The translations under genes were made by a program, and so were the position numbers. This document shows, in pieces, positions 29,353 to 42,000 of a stretch of 64,000 bases of DNA. The stretch covers positions 806,001 through 870,000 of the forward strand of contig JAOWBW010000251.1 of NCBI GenBank assembly GCA_026119855.1. The letters run 5' to 3'. The notes below the pieces were generated by a model, which saw only the letters and a program-made list of their open reading frames with translations, was not told where the DNA came from and made no database searches. Each line of letters opens with the position of its first letter. Position 1 is the stretch's first letter. The stretch comes from Campanula takesimana. Lineage: Eukaryota > Streptophyta > Magnoliopsida > Asterales > Campanulaceae.

Positions 29353-32148
29353 TCATGTATGGAACGTCTTCCCTTGGCGGACAAAATAGCCATTCAACGT
29401 CTTGCGGTAAGGCCTTAGATTAGGGACCTCATAACGACGGCCTTCTTTACGAGCCCGGGCCTTTTCATTCTTGATCGCTTGCTCTTGTTTCAAGTCTTCT
29501 TTGGAAGGCTCGTACCCCAAACCGAATGTGTTCTTGACAAATGGGACTTGCACAGGATGTAGGATTCCTTGTTGATATTTCCCTAGGCCTAAACCAGGGA
29601 AGTAGTCCATATTCCTCATCATGCGGAGGACTTTCTGGTTGCTGGGGGTCCATGATCCGTTTCCCCCTTCTTTGTCAATGGCGTTGATTGAGACGCCGGA
29701 GATAGTGGAGTCTTGTAGACCATGCTGAACTTGGTGGACGGGCTCACCTTTTCTGTGGATAGTGACGTTTTCGGCCATGACGGTCACTATTTCATCACCA
29801 TTTTGGATCTTGACACATTGATGGAGAGTTGACGGGACGGCATTAGAACTGTGAATCCATGGTCGACCCAAAAGCAAGTTGAACGAGGCCGGGATGTCAA
29901 GCACTTGGAATGAAATGGACATGACCATGCTCCCAAACTCAATGTCTATTTCAATCATGCCCATGACTGTACGAGCGGTGTTGTCATAACCTCGGATTAC
30001 TTGAGTAGAAGGCTTCAAATTGGAATCCTTAAGTCCCAGTATGCCCATGATTCTACTAGGCATGAGGTTGAGTGCGGAACCACCGTCCACTAAGACTCTT
30101 GAGATGGGCCTCCCCCTTACTCGTACCTTGAGGTAAATAGCCTCATTGTGGTTGGAACCAAATGGTGGAAGGTCCATATCGGCAAAGGTGATGACGTTGC
30201 CAAAATGAATGTGACCGATCATTGCCGTGTGGTCCTCATGAGTAGTATCGGGAGAAACTGATGTATCATCAAGATTGCGGATGACAAGATCTCCGTGTTT
30301 CTTTGAGGATGCAATGAGGTCCCAAATAGAGATGTTGGCTTGAGTTTTCTTGAGTTGGACAAGTAGAGGATCTTCGGGAGTGTCGCGAGCTTGCGGCCTT
30401 TGAGAAGAGGAGCTTGGTGTGGAAGTGGAAGGGTTGCTTGCTATGACTCGACCGGATCGAGTTAGCATGTTGACGTTCCCATCTTGCTTCTTTTTCCTAT
30501 TCTCTAGTACTTCCCTCATTACCTCATCGTAAGTTATAACATAACAAGAATTGTCAAGTTTATTCATAAAATTGGGGCCCCCATTCACAATTAGGATTGA
30601 ATGGGTGGTCCCCTCGAGTTCTCCTGTCTCTATTACATTGACCTGTTCGCCATTAGTCACTACAAATTCTTTCTTGTCTATGAGATCTTGAATGACATTG
30701 AGGAGAACGAAGCAATCCTCAGTGGTGTGGCCACTATATTGGTGGTAGCCACAATATTTGTGGTGAGCATGATTGGGGTGGACCGTCTTGGGTTGGTATC
30801 CTTGTACGGGTGTGACTTGACCCTTTGCTTTGAGGACTTCGAAAACTTCGGTTTGAGTCATGCCTTGGAGAGGCGTGTAGACACGGTCATTTCGAGACTT
30901 CTTCCCTTGGGGTGGAGGAACCTTTTTGTAATTCCCCTTATCGATAGTGACGGCGTTGACCGAGGCCTCTTTTGTGGAGTTGGAAGCGGCCTTGTAGCGG
31001 TAGCTAGGAGCACTTTTCTTCACTTCTTTGAGAAACTCGTCCATTCGAACCCCCGCCTCATACATTTGGGAGAAATCCGCATAGCAAGACCCACTTAGGT
31101 GGGTGCGGAGATCAATTTTGAGACATTTGAGAAAGATGTCCATTTGCTCCTTGGTATTTGGCCTTTCCACAATCTCGGAGAGTTTATCATTCCATCTCCT
31201 TGTGAAGTCGATGAAGGACTCGTGGTCTCGTTGAGTAGTGTTCTCTAGCTCTTTCCTTGTGGGCCGGTAAGTGGTGTTTCCTTGGTATTGGTTCATGAAG
31301 CCAAGCATGGCGGATTCCCAATCAAGACGGACAGTGAGGGGGAGAGTAGCATACCAATCTTTTGCCGCCCCCTCGAGAGTGAGAGGAAAGCATTGAGTCA
31401 TCACCTTGGGGGAGACCTTCTTCGGAACCATTGCCCAAATATAAGTCTCAATGTGAGACATAGGACAAGAGTTTCCCTTGAATTTGCTTATGTCGGGCAT
31501 CTTGAACTTATCAGGAAGAGCGGCCATAGTACTCATGAGGATGGATGATTGATAAAGGCTTGTGTCGGAGCCTTTCCCCATGTTGAGCCCATTGAATTTT
31601 TGGTCGATGTAGGCCATGATAGAATCCACCATTTTGGGGTCATTGTTCTCGGAACTCGGCTCTCCCACTTTCTTGGTGCGGGTGTTGACATAAGGACTTT
31701 TGAACAAACCCTCGGTCCATTCGGATTCGTCATCGTTATTCTTGTTCTTCCCCTTGGCAAGATTAGTGAGCTTTTCTTTCATTAGCTCCATCTCGGCCTC
31801 GTGGGCCTCCCTTTGGCTGTCGAGGTGGGATTGCCAAATGTCGTCTTTGCTTTGTGCCTCCTTATTAAGGGTGGAGAGTTGCTCTTGGAGGAGTTGGACC
31901 ATGGTTGAAAGCTGTTCGAGAGACATGGTGTTGCTGCTGCCGGTCATGGTTGATGTAGGAGCTGTTGGAGTGATCTCTTCACGGACTAACCGATTTGCCG
32001 AATCCCGGTAGACTCTGTAACTACCAATTGAACCTATATTGCAGAAGAGGCCCTTGTCAGTCTTGAGTAACATTTGCGGTCCACGAAGAGGCTTAGAACA
32101 CACAGTTGGGCACACGACTCGAACCACATAATGTAGTAAAGCATACAT
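29353..32148 (-). pseudogene. Gag-protease of element B
   Basis: A 931-codon frame from ATG 32148. In order: heptad-like helix (LSTMVQLLQEQLSTLNKEAQ, residues about 75-130), gag core (FKMPDISKFKGNSCP, AAKDWYATLPLT, FTRRWNDKL), a knuckle-like CGYHQYSGHTTEDC, linker MLTRSGR, protease with SRVLVDGGSALNLMP (G in the S/T place) and FNLLLGRPWIH, and a G-patch-like FPGLGLGKYQQG...FGLGYEPS. A 1-bp deletion in a G run near 29368 stops it early; D is in frame there. Capsid, RNA packaging and proteolysis functions follow from the family. Confidence 0.85.
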
Positions 32149-33113
32149 GCGGGGACGTATTTTTATTTTCGTCCAAAAATAACCACTTTTGGGGACGGAT
32201 TTTTATTGTGTCCGTTTCAACAAGTTGGCATGTATGATTTGAAGACATTAGTTTAGGGAAATCTCGGTACATGGAAACCGACTTGAGTCACGGAGTGTTA
32301 GACCTTAACTAGAATTGTGTGGCTTGTGCTCGGCTTGAATATGAGACTCAAAGGTCACCCCCGGCATGTAGTCTTGAACTACGCCACGGGCTGAGGTTGA
32401 CCGCTTCGAAAGAGTCAAGGTCGGGTGGAGCTTGAAACTTTCTAGGATGGGCCTCGACGGGTTTGGGGTTGGACTTGTGCGACTCGATAGTGAGCAGTTC
32501 ATAGGAATATGTGCATGTAGTGTGAGGTCTAACAGGTGACAAAATATTTTTTTTTATATTTTTTTTTAAAAAGGAAACAAAAAAAAACAAATAAGCACAT
32601 AATTACAACTTTCGAATCACCCGTGTGACCGATAAATTAAAACACAAAATTGAAACAGTCCGAAGTTTAGAATAACCACTGATGTAGGCAACTGTGCCCA
32701 CACCCCCATCACACTGCTCTGTTCTGAGACCTGTTTCTGTTCTGGGAACCAACCCAGAACCGTGCGCCTCTGAGTGTTGATATGAGACGCGCGCGCCTGG
32801 CGCGATGCTATTAGGAGGCGCGCGCTTCTGGGCACACCTGTCAGATTGTCAGATTTTGGACTCAGAGGATTTCCCTGGTCCTATGTGTATATTGTAACCC
32901 CTGCAGAAATGTTTAGTGGAGAATAGTAGAAGAAGAAAATGAAGAACATGAAGAAGCGGGCGATTCTGGTCCTTGATGCGGGATGCGCGCGCCTTAGGCT
33001 GAAGAGACCAGAAGCGCGCGCCTCCCCCATCAGGAATCAGAATGCCCAGAAAAGATGTAGATTTTGATCAGAATGCAAGTTTAACCCTCAAATTTCCCCA
33101 GCGGAGTCGCCAC
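32149..33113 (-). other. Leader of element B with primer site and GC-rich words
   Basis: No ORF of note. GCGCGC words occur in two pairs, at about 32788-32826 and 32984-33022, the same word as in the LTR of this family. A poly-T/poly-A stretch lies at 32546-32590. The leader would hold packaging signals between primer site and gag. Confidence 0.6.
33095..33112 (-). promoter_or_regulatory. Primer binding site, tRNA-Arg type
   Basis: Minus strand TGGCGACTCCGCTGGGGA, one base after the LTR end. It is complementary to the 3' end of plant tRNA-Arg (ACG anticodon) as I recall that tRNA; tRNA-Arg priming is known for Ogre/Tat elements. Minus-strand DNA synthesis starts here. Confidence 0.75.
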
Positions 33114-34128
33114 TGTAGATACCCCGGGAAACCACAACTTGGCTAGAGCGGTGAATTATCCTAGGATGTCTAACTTGTTTTAGATTGTTTAGAGTCGCCA
33201 CCTATGTTTTGAGGAACATAAGAAAAACCTATTGATAATAGCCTAAGTTTGATTACGAAAACAGAGATTCCTTGTTTTGAGGTTCGGGGGTTAGATTACG
33301 AGATGGGAAGTACCGAAACACCCATCTCGCCCAACTAAAGTTGGTCTTGCTTGATCAAAATCTACATGAATGATAAACGTTCTTCTTCTTCTTCTTTAAA
33401 TCGTAAAAAGGGGTTGTAAAATAGAGTTTGGAATGTAGGAGATAACTCTTTAACCGACCTCAATGAGATGAGGTGATCATTAGAGTCATGTCCCAAAATG
33501 ATTTGAGTGATTGCACTTTGATAATACAAAAGAAAGAGAAAAGAGATGAAGTTGAGAAGGGGAAAGAAATAGCTTTACCTAGACTTCGAGAGACTTCAAA
33601 CACTTCTTGTTGAATTACTTGGAGAAATCCTTTGGAAAATGCTTTGAAAGTAGGAAATTTGGTAAAGTCAAGTTCTTTCGGTCCTTTTTGGTCAAAGTTT
33701 TTGTCCCTAGTTTTCGTCCTTTGAAAATGGAGGTAAAGGGAGGTTTTTATAGGTGAAAGAGAGATGTTTTTGGTGCCAAAACTCAGTCACCAAGAAATCC
33801 TTCCTGAGCAAAATCCTGTAAATTGAGCAAGTGAGAGAATCCTGGCCAGAAATCTGTAACTGACGCCCAGAGGCGCGCGCTTCCTGCTTTGGGGGCGGGA
33901 GGCGCGCGCGTCTGGCTCCTCCTGTCGGAGGTACGCGACTCAGAGAAGGCAATTTTGACAGAATGGACTAGAAGGTCAGCCCTGTTATTCAGTTTAGTCC
34001 CTGGACTTAACGAAGTCAGTCAGGAACTTAACGGAAGTGACAGAAACTAACGAGAAACACTTAAAATGGGGAGAAACACAAGATCAAATGTGCAATCGGG
34101 GTGAGCGGTCCAAGGCGGGGTGTCTACA
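33114..34128 (-). repeat. 5' LTR of element B
   Basis: Minus strand starts TGTAGACACC at 34128 and ends GGTATCTACA at 33114 (1015 bp). TATAAAAA at 33744-33751; GC-rich triad at 33872-33938, the third word decayed to GTACGCGAC; TGGCGACTC pseudo primer site at 33192-33200. Very similar to the LTR of A over its whole length. Confidence 0.92.
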
Positions 34129-34953
34129 GGTGGGCCTGGTCAGTTTCCTCAGTTTTTGCTCCTTTTAATTATCTGTTCTACGTGTGTGACCTAATAGGAT
34201 TATACTAAGTTGGCAACGAGTCCGAACCAGTCAAACCTCGTAAGTCATAAGCGGACTCTAGCAAGCCATTATGACTACCCAATTAGTATAACTTTGGAAT
34301 CCATAGTTTCCTAAAATAGAACATAACACAATATCTTTGTTACACAATGTCTATTAAACGTAAGCCATGGTCAATGGTCAACTTACATTTGTTCAATGCT
34401 TTCTCGATCCCGAATGTATTGATAATTCAAATCATATTTGAGCACGGCCATGCATTTCATCAATACCATTCATCGAGTGGCTAAAGCTTGACATCTCTGT
34501 TGACGAGGAACATATTCCATCTTGGCTTATTACTCTTCCCTACATGGTTCTGATTATGCCAATCATATTCTTTATAGCTATCCGGTTAGGGATAACGTTT
34601 GAATATATCAAACGTAATGTTCACCATGTGGAAGACTGTAATAACCTCAGGTCTAGAGATTTTAGTGATATAACTATATGAGACTTAATTATGACATTGT
34701 GACCATGACATAAAACTCATAGGGGTCAGTCTAGCATTTGTTCTCCAACAAATACCCATAAGTCTAATTGTATCCCATACACTATAATCATCATATGATT
34801 ATCTATTAAACTTATACTAATAATTAATCATAATTATCAGGGACGGGGATTATTACAATAAACATGCAAAAGATATGATAATCAAACATTCAATATCTTT
34901 ATAAATAATAACATTAATTTTACAAACAACTTGCCTAGGGCATAACACCAACA
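34129..34953 (-). repeat. 3' LTR of copia H, truncated by element B
   Basis: Starts TGTTGGTGTTATGCCC on the minus strand at 34953. From 34310 to 34953 it matches the 5' LTR (50622-51265) with a few percent difference. From 34129 to 34310 it has about 180 bp (GTGGGCCTGGTCAG...) absent from the 5' LTR, which is rearranged there. The rest lies beyond element B. The polypurine tract AGTGCAAGTGGGAGAT occupies 34954-34969. Confidence 0.82.
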
Positions 34954-35078
34954 ATCTCCCACTTGCACTAGGCCTAATTAATGTATCGAATACCCATAGA
35001 CCTAACATGACCATCATGCTTTGCTTACGGAAGACCCTTTGTCAATGGGTCTGCAATATTATCATCAGTTGGTACTCT

Positions 35079-36909
35079 TCATATATTTACGTCTCCTCTA
35101 TCAGCGATCTCTCGAATGATATGAAAATACCTAAGTATGTGTTTGAATTTCTGATGCGATCTAGGTTCCTTTGCTTGAGCAATAGCACCATTATTATCAC
35201 AATAAAGGTCTATTGGATTAGCAATGCTAGGAACCACCTCTAGTTCACCAATGAACTTCTTAATCCAAACAGCCTCTTTAGCAGCATCAGATGCAGCAAT
35301 ATACTCAACTTCATTTGTAGAATCTGCTACGGTACTTTGCTTAGAACTCTTCCAGCTAACAGCACCTCCATTAAGCACAAATACAAATCCAGATTACGAT
35401 CTAGAATCATCCTTGTCAGTTTGGAAGCTTGCATCTGTGTAACCACTTACAACAAGATCATCTTCCTTACCTCCATACACCAAGAACGAATCTTTAGTCC
35501 TTCGCAAGTACTTAATAATCGTCTTGACTGCAATCCAGTGACTCTCACCAGGATCTGATTTCTATCTGCTCGTCATGCTCAAAGCATACGAGACATCGGG
35601 TCTAGTACATATCATGGCATACATGATTGATCCAATTGCGGAAGCATATGGAATCCCAATCATTCTCTCACGCTCATCAGTTGTCTTAGGACACTAATTC
35701 TTGCTTAGAGTATGCCATAGCCTATTGACAAATTTCCTCTCTTAGAGTTTTCCATGCGAAATCTCTTAAGAACTTTGTCAATATATGTATCTTGACTTAA
35801 ACCAATCAATTTCTTGGATCTATCATGATAGATCCTAATGCCAAGGATGTAAGCGGCTTCTCCCATATCTTTCATTGAGAAACACTTTCCTAACCAAGTC
35901 TTTACAGACTGCAGTGCAGGAATGTCGTTTCCAATGAGCTATATGTCATCAACATATAGCACAAGAAATAATACTACGCTCTCACTAATCTTCTTGTATA
36001 CACAAGGCTCATCTTCATTCTTGATGAAGCCAAACTCTTTGACCGATTCATCAAATCGAAGATCCCAACTCCTAGAAGCTTACTTCAATCCATAAATGGA
36101 TCTTTGCAACTTGCATACTTTATTAAAAATTTTTGGGATTACAAAACCTTCAGGTTGTGTCATATAAAAATCCTCAAGTAAGTTCCCGTTAAGGAACGCT
36201 GTTTTGACATCCATTTTCCATATCTCATAGTAAAAATATACGGCTATGTCAAGTAAAATTCTTATAGACTTGATCATTGCAACGGGTGAAAAGGTTTCAT
36301 CATAGTCGATTCCATGAATCTGCCTATAGCCTTTCGCTACAAGTCTAGCTTTATAAGTATGCACCTTTCCATCCATGTCAGTTTTCCTTTGAAAACCCAC
36401 TTGCATCCTATGGTTTTTACACCTTCGGGCGCATCAATCAAGTTCCAAACTTGATTATCATATATGGATTTAATTTCAGATTCCATTGCTCCAAGCCATT
36501 TATCTGAATCAGGAGCGGACATCACTTCTTGGTAGGAAGTAGGTTCGTCATCAACTATGACTTCCACTTCATTGCTATCCGTCATGAGAAATCCATATCT
36601 CTCATGTTCGGATCTCACCCTACCAGTTCTGCGAGGAACTTGAGTATTCTGAATAGGTTCCACAACTCCTTGTGAAACTTGATCAGATCCAACCATCGGT
36701 TCCATGTCATTTTTGGGTTCTCGAACCTCTTCGAGATTAATTTTACTCCCACTAATTCTTTTGGAGAGAAACTCTTTCTCTAGAAAGGTACCATGACAGG
36801 CAACAAACACTTTGTTGTCCGTGCGGTTGTAAAAGTAATAACCCTTAGTTTCCTTAGGGTAACCAACGAAAATACATTTATCAGATCTTAGTGCAAGTTT
36901 GTCAGAAAT
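35079..36909 (-). pseudogene. Copia RT and RNase H of element H
   Basis: Minus strand: end of integrase with CIFVGYPKETKGYYFY, then RT (WKMDVKTAFLNGNL, MTQPEGF, LYVDDI followed by a stop) and RNase H (AVSWKSSKQSTVADSTNEVEYIA, DNNGAIAQAKEPRSHQ). Frames change near 36390, 36080 and further left. The YVDD motif itself is kept. The integrase end was separated from its start by the Tekay insertion. Confidence 0.85.
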
Positions 36910-36914
36910 TAATC

Positions 36915-38965
36915 TGTCGCGACCCGAAAACCCGTATCTATTTTCTTAGTAATAAATATTTATTTATTTATTTATTTATTTATTTATTTGTGTGTGCATT
37001 TTGTGTTTCGTAAATCTCATGCTTATAATTATTTTACTTGATCATTTGTGCTAAGTATAAAGTTAGGGGCTTTAATTGTAAGAGGGTTATAAGGGTTTAT
37101 GTGTTCAAGGTAGAAGTAGAGGGGTTAATTGTGAAACTATTTTTAAAATATCCTATCTACTCCCTCCCTTCTCCCTTACTCTCTCCTGCACACACACACA
37201 TACTCATTTCTCTCCCTCTCTCTTCCATTGTTGAAGGTAAGAAAGCTCCATCTCATTTTCTTTCTTTTGGTCTTCTTTTATTCATCTTTTCTTATTACTC
37301 CTTTTATATAAAATGTTTAGATCGTCGCTAGGATCGTTTATAGCCAAGAAAATCCAAATTCCATTTCCTTTCATAAATTTCCAAGTAAGTTACTTTCCCC
37401 CTTTTTATGTTAAAATGTTCATACTAAGCTTATATGATGCTATGTTTACTATATATTGCTTCTTGGTTTGATTTGGAGTGGATTGACATTTTATTCATTT
37501 TTGTGAAAATTTGATGTTTGAATCATTCTTTGATTTGGGTTGTTTAGATGTGATTATATGAGTCCTTTTAGGCTTATAAGTTGTTTTAGTACCTTAGTAT
37601 ACTAGTTAGAAGTGTTAGATTTTGGTTGATTGTGAATGGGTAAGAAATTTTGAAGAACCCAGTTCATCGTGCCGATTTTTGGCAGAACAGGGGCGTGGGC
37701 GACCGCCCAAAATGGGGGGTGCGGCCGCACACCTTGCTGGAAGGTTTTTGTCTTGGTTGTAGGAATATTGGGCGACCATACAACCATTTATGGGCGGCCG
37801 CACAGTGGTTCTGAAAGTTTATACTTGTTCTTTTTGTGTGATTTAAGAATGTGCTTTGGTCTAGGCTTTGTGCACGATCCTTGTTGACCTTATTTAACAT
37901 CTTGGTACACTCTAGTGTTGGAATTGGGTCCTTTGTGATTAAAAATGTGATGGAATTTGATTAAGTGTTAATTGGGAGTTTGGAACATCTTCTTGATACA
38001 TTTGTGGTTTGACTTATCTTTATGATGACTATTTAGCATGGTTCCCTACTTTGGAATCATTAATTGTTTATTTAAGCTAGTATTTATTACTTGGCATTTA
38101 TTTGAAAGTCCAGCTGGTACTTGTGTTTTCTTTAGGCAATGGATAATATTATAATGGCACACGAGCCAAGTCCAGTATAGTATCGTCCATTGGTTCCTCT
38201 TTTCCCCTTCCAGATTGGCCTTGGTTGGGATGAACTAGCTCCCTTTGGTGAGTATTCTAGTTAGTCGTTTGGGTTATGACTTTGTGTCATATTCCCCTTG
38301 TTACTTTATCGTTGTTACATGGTTCCGGTACCGGGGTTATTATCTTCAGCTGTTTATGCTTCTATGAAGATGGGTTGATTGGTCGATCGATTGAAGATGC
38401 GCAAGGTTTTCTTATTATATCCGTTTGGTGGAAACCTTGGCTCAATATCCTTTGTTACTTGTTTATTTCCGCTGCTATCTGCTAACTGCTAATTTCTACG
38501 TCCTATGTGAGTTTTTTTATTGTTTATTGCATCATATCATGTCATGTAGTTGCATAAGTGGCTTATTGAGATTTATCTCACCCCCTTTCTTTTTATCCTT
38601 GTTTTTCCTTAACCCCCCCAGGAGGAAAGTAATAGGACTCGCTGATCAGGAGAAGGACGTCGAGAGTGATCGTGACTTTTGAGCAGGTTGTTGTTCGGTT
38701 TGCATTACTTAAATGTATAACCTTTGGGATAGTATTACCAAACTGTGACGTCATTATGAAGTTGTAATATTTTGTATTTTTGGTGTAAGCTTGTGGAGCT
38801 TATACTAGTGGTTTAGTAATGTTGTTAAGATTTGGATTTCTAAAACCGTGTATTATCATCTTTTGGTATCAAAGGGAATTTTTATCTTTAGTATTTTGGT
38901 GCTTTATTATTTTAAGTCGACGTCCAGCTCGCGAGCTCCCAGCCCGCGGGGTCGGGGTCGCGACA
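36915..38965 (+). repeat. 5' LTR of Tekay element E
   Basis: Starts TGTCGCGACCCG and ends GGGGTCGCGACA, so TGTCGCGAC/GTCGCGACA form a 9-bp inverted end. An ATTT microsatellite lies at 36955-36988. A GC-rich block at 37691-37803 has GGGCGACCGCCC, GCGGCCGCAC, GGGCGACCATAC and GGGCGGCCGCAC in AT-rich surroundings. The primer site TGGTATCAGAGC follows at 38968-38979 (initiator-Met tRNA). Confidence 0.93.
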
Positions 38966-39002
38966 GTTGGTATCAGAGCTATGTTTCAGGGTATGTTCGA
39001 AA

Positions 39003-42000
39003 ATGGCTAGAAGAAGGGCTGGTGAAGGTCACATTGGGGCTTCGAATCATGAAGAGGTACGGGAAGAATATCGTGCGATGTTTCAGGGTATGTTCGAAGC
39101 TGCTATGAAAGCCATTCATGATCAAGGGCCGAGAGAGGAACAAGAACCACCTCCACGGTATAGGTTGGAACAGTTTTTGAAATTAAAACCGATAGAGTAT
39201 GATGGAGATCCTGATGTGAAAAAGGTTGAAATGTGGATAGAAGCAATGGAAAATATCTATGATGTCTTTGGTTGTACGGGTGAAGACAGAGTTCAGTTTG
39301 TGGCCTATAAGCTAGTGGGAGCTGCTGAACATTGGTGGAAGGTAATTAAGGCGAATTGGGATGAGACTCACGAACTGTATACCTGGGAGCTGTTTGTAAG
39401 GAAATTCAAGGAGCACTTTATTCCTGTAGTTGATCAGAACAAGAAGGAGATCGAGTTCCTAAACTTGGAGCAGAACTTGTTGACAGTAGGTTAGTACTCG
39501 GCTAAGTTCACAGAATTAGCTAGGTATTGTAGCTATCTTGTAACAACTGATGACCGGAAGGCAATGAAGTTTATCAGGGCTTGAGGACAGCTATCAGAAC
39601 TCAGCTAATAGCTCAGAGGATTCAGACTTTTCAGGATGCTGTAGACCGTGCCTACTTGGTAGAGCAAGACATTGGAGAGCACAAGAGGAAAACAGAGGTA
39701 GTTAACACGGGTAAACAAGGAGGTCAGAACAGATCACAACCACAACAACGTTTGGATAACCGAGGAAATTCAGGAGGACAGTCTCAGTTCAGAGGACAAC
39801 CAATCCTAAGGAATCCTGGCACTACTCCGGGAAACCAAGGGAATCAGAATAGAAGACTTTGTTCTTATTGTCAGAGGGAAGGACATTCTGAGGATCGATG
39901 TTGGAAGAAACAAGGAAAGTGTATTAATTGCGGTCAGTTGGGGCACTTCATGAAAGATTGTCCTAGATCCAAATATCAGCCATCGGGGACAGGAGCTGGT
40001 ACTTCACAGGGCCAGAAGAGAGATGCAACAGGGAAGCCTAAGGTTCAAGGAAGAGTTTTTGCTATGAACCAGCAGCAGGCTACTGATGATCCTTCAGTGA
40101 TAGAAGGTATTATTTCTGTGTCTAGTGTGAGCGCCCGTGCATTAGTAGATCCAGGATCATCGCATTCATATATATATGTGCACTTTGCTTCTTTGCTAAA
40201 TGCTTCATCTGAGTCCTTACCTTATGTGTTAGAGGTGTCAACTCCTATGGGAGAGTGTCTGGTGACTGATAAAGTGTTTCGTGCTTGTGATGTGCTTATT
40301 TGTGGTCATGTTTTGTGTGCGGATTTGGTAGTTCTTCCGATACAAGACTTTGACATCATTTTGGGTATGGATTGGCTGAGCAAATATTATGGTTCAGTTG
40401 ATTGTCGTAAGAAGGTCGTTACTTTTTCTATTCCTAATGTGCCTAAGTTTGTGTTTGAGGCTATTCCTTTGGGTAGAAATATTCGTATAATTTCTTATGT
40501 GAAAGCTAGGAAATTGTTGCATCGTGGTTGTGAGGGTTATTTGGCTAGTGTGCTAGATACTATGAAATAATCACCTGGGTTAGAAAGTGTTCAGGTAGTT
40601 AGAGAATTTCCTGATGTCTTCTCTTTAGAGTACAGTATGCCGCCCGATCGAGAGATAGAGTTCTGTATAGATCTATTACCAGGTACAGCTCCGATCTCGA
40701 AAGCACCTTATAGAATGGCTCCAGCAGAGTTGATAGAAGTGAAGGTTCAGTTACAGGAGTTCCTTGATAGAGGATTTATTCGACCTAGTGTTTCAACGTG
40801 GGGAGCACCGGTTTTGTTTGTAAGGAAGAAGGACGGTTCGTTGAGGTTGTGTATTGATTACAGAAAGTTGAATCAGGTAACGGTGAAGTACAAATATCCT
40901 CTACCGCATATTGATGATTTATTCGATCAACTTCAAGGGTCAGTAGTATTTTCTAGACTTGATTTGAGGAGTGGGTACCATCAATTGAAAATTCGATCGG
41001 AGGATATTCCGAAGACTGCTTTTCGCACCCGATATGGTCATTATGAGTTCTTGGTTATGCCGTTTGGGTTGACTAATGCACCAGCCGTGTTTATGGACTT
41101 GATGAACAGAATTTTCCATCCTTATCTTGATACGTTCGTAGTGGTATTCATTGATGATATACTTGTCTATTCCAAATCTCGAGAGGAGCACGATCAACAT
41201 CTGAGGACAGTTTTATCAGTACTCGTAAAAGAACAGCTATTCGCGAAGTTTAGTAAGTGTGAATTTTGGCTCGAAAAAGTTTCATTTCTGGGTCATGTTA
41301 TATCTAAAGATGGGATTTCTGTGGATCTTTCGAAGATAGAAGCTATTGTTGATTGGAAGAGACCAGAAACAGTGACAAAGATCAGAATTTTTCTGGGGTT
41401 AGCAGGGTACTACAGGAGGTTTATAGAAGGGTTTTCACGGATTGCTACACCGATGACTCAGTTGACCCGAAAGAATGTTCCGTTTGAGTAGACCGAAAAA
41501 TGTGACAACAGTTTTGAAGAGCTGAAGAAGAGGTTGACTACTGCACCGATATTGGCATTGCCTAATGGGAACGATGACCTAGTGATTTATAGTGATGCAT
41601 CGAAGGAAGGCTTGGGTTGCGTTTTAATGCAGAATGGGAAAGTTATCGCGTATGCTTCGAGGAAGTTGAGTCCGAGTGAACAGAATTATCCTACTCACGA
41701 CATGGAATTGGCAGCTATTGTATTTGCTCTTCATAAGTGGAAGCATTACCTTTACGGGGCAAAATTTGAGATTTTCACGGATCACAAGAGTTTGAAGTAT
41801 CTTTTCTCACAGAAGGAACTAAATAACTGACAGCGCAGATGGATGGAAATTTTGAAGGACTATGATTGTAAGATATCTTATCATCCGGGAAAGGCGAATG
41901 TTGTAGCCGATGCTATTGGTAGAAAATCTTATGTGGCTTTGATGATGGTTCGAGAGTGGAAAATACTAGAGGATGTTCAAGATTGGTGTCCTCGTGAATC

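Larger units (their letters stand above)
27660..34128 (-). mobile_element. Tat family-A retrotransposon B, 5' part
   Basis: On the minus strand: 5' LTR, tRNA-Arg primer site, a leader of nearly 1 kb, gag-protease, linker and RT, cut by the gap. The LTR matches that of element A, so B shows the 5' half and A the 3' half of one family. It inserted into the 3' LTR of copia H; its right flank is GGTGG at 34129-34133. Confidence 0.88.

Noticed and set aside
30601..31098. 165-codon ORF on the + strand
   Set aside because: Mirror frame of the gag of element B.
38967..39002. Upstream start for Tekay E gag
   Set aside because: It lies in the primer binding site region; ATG 39003 matches the start of gag in element F (61422).
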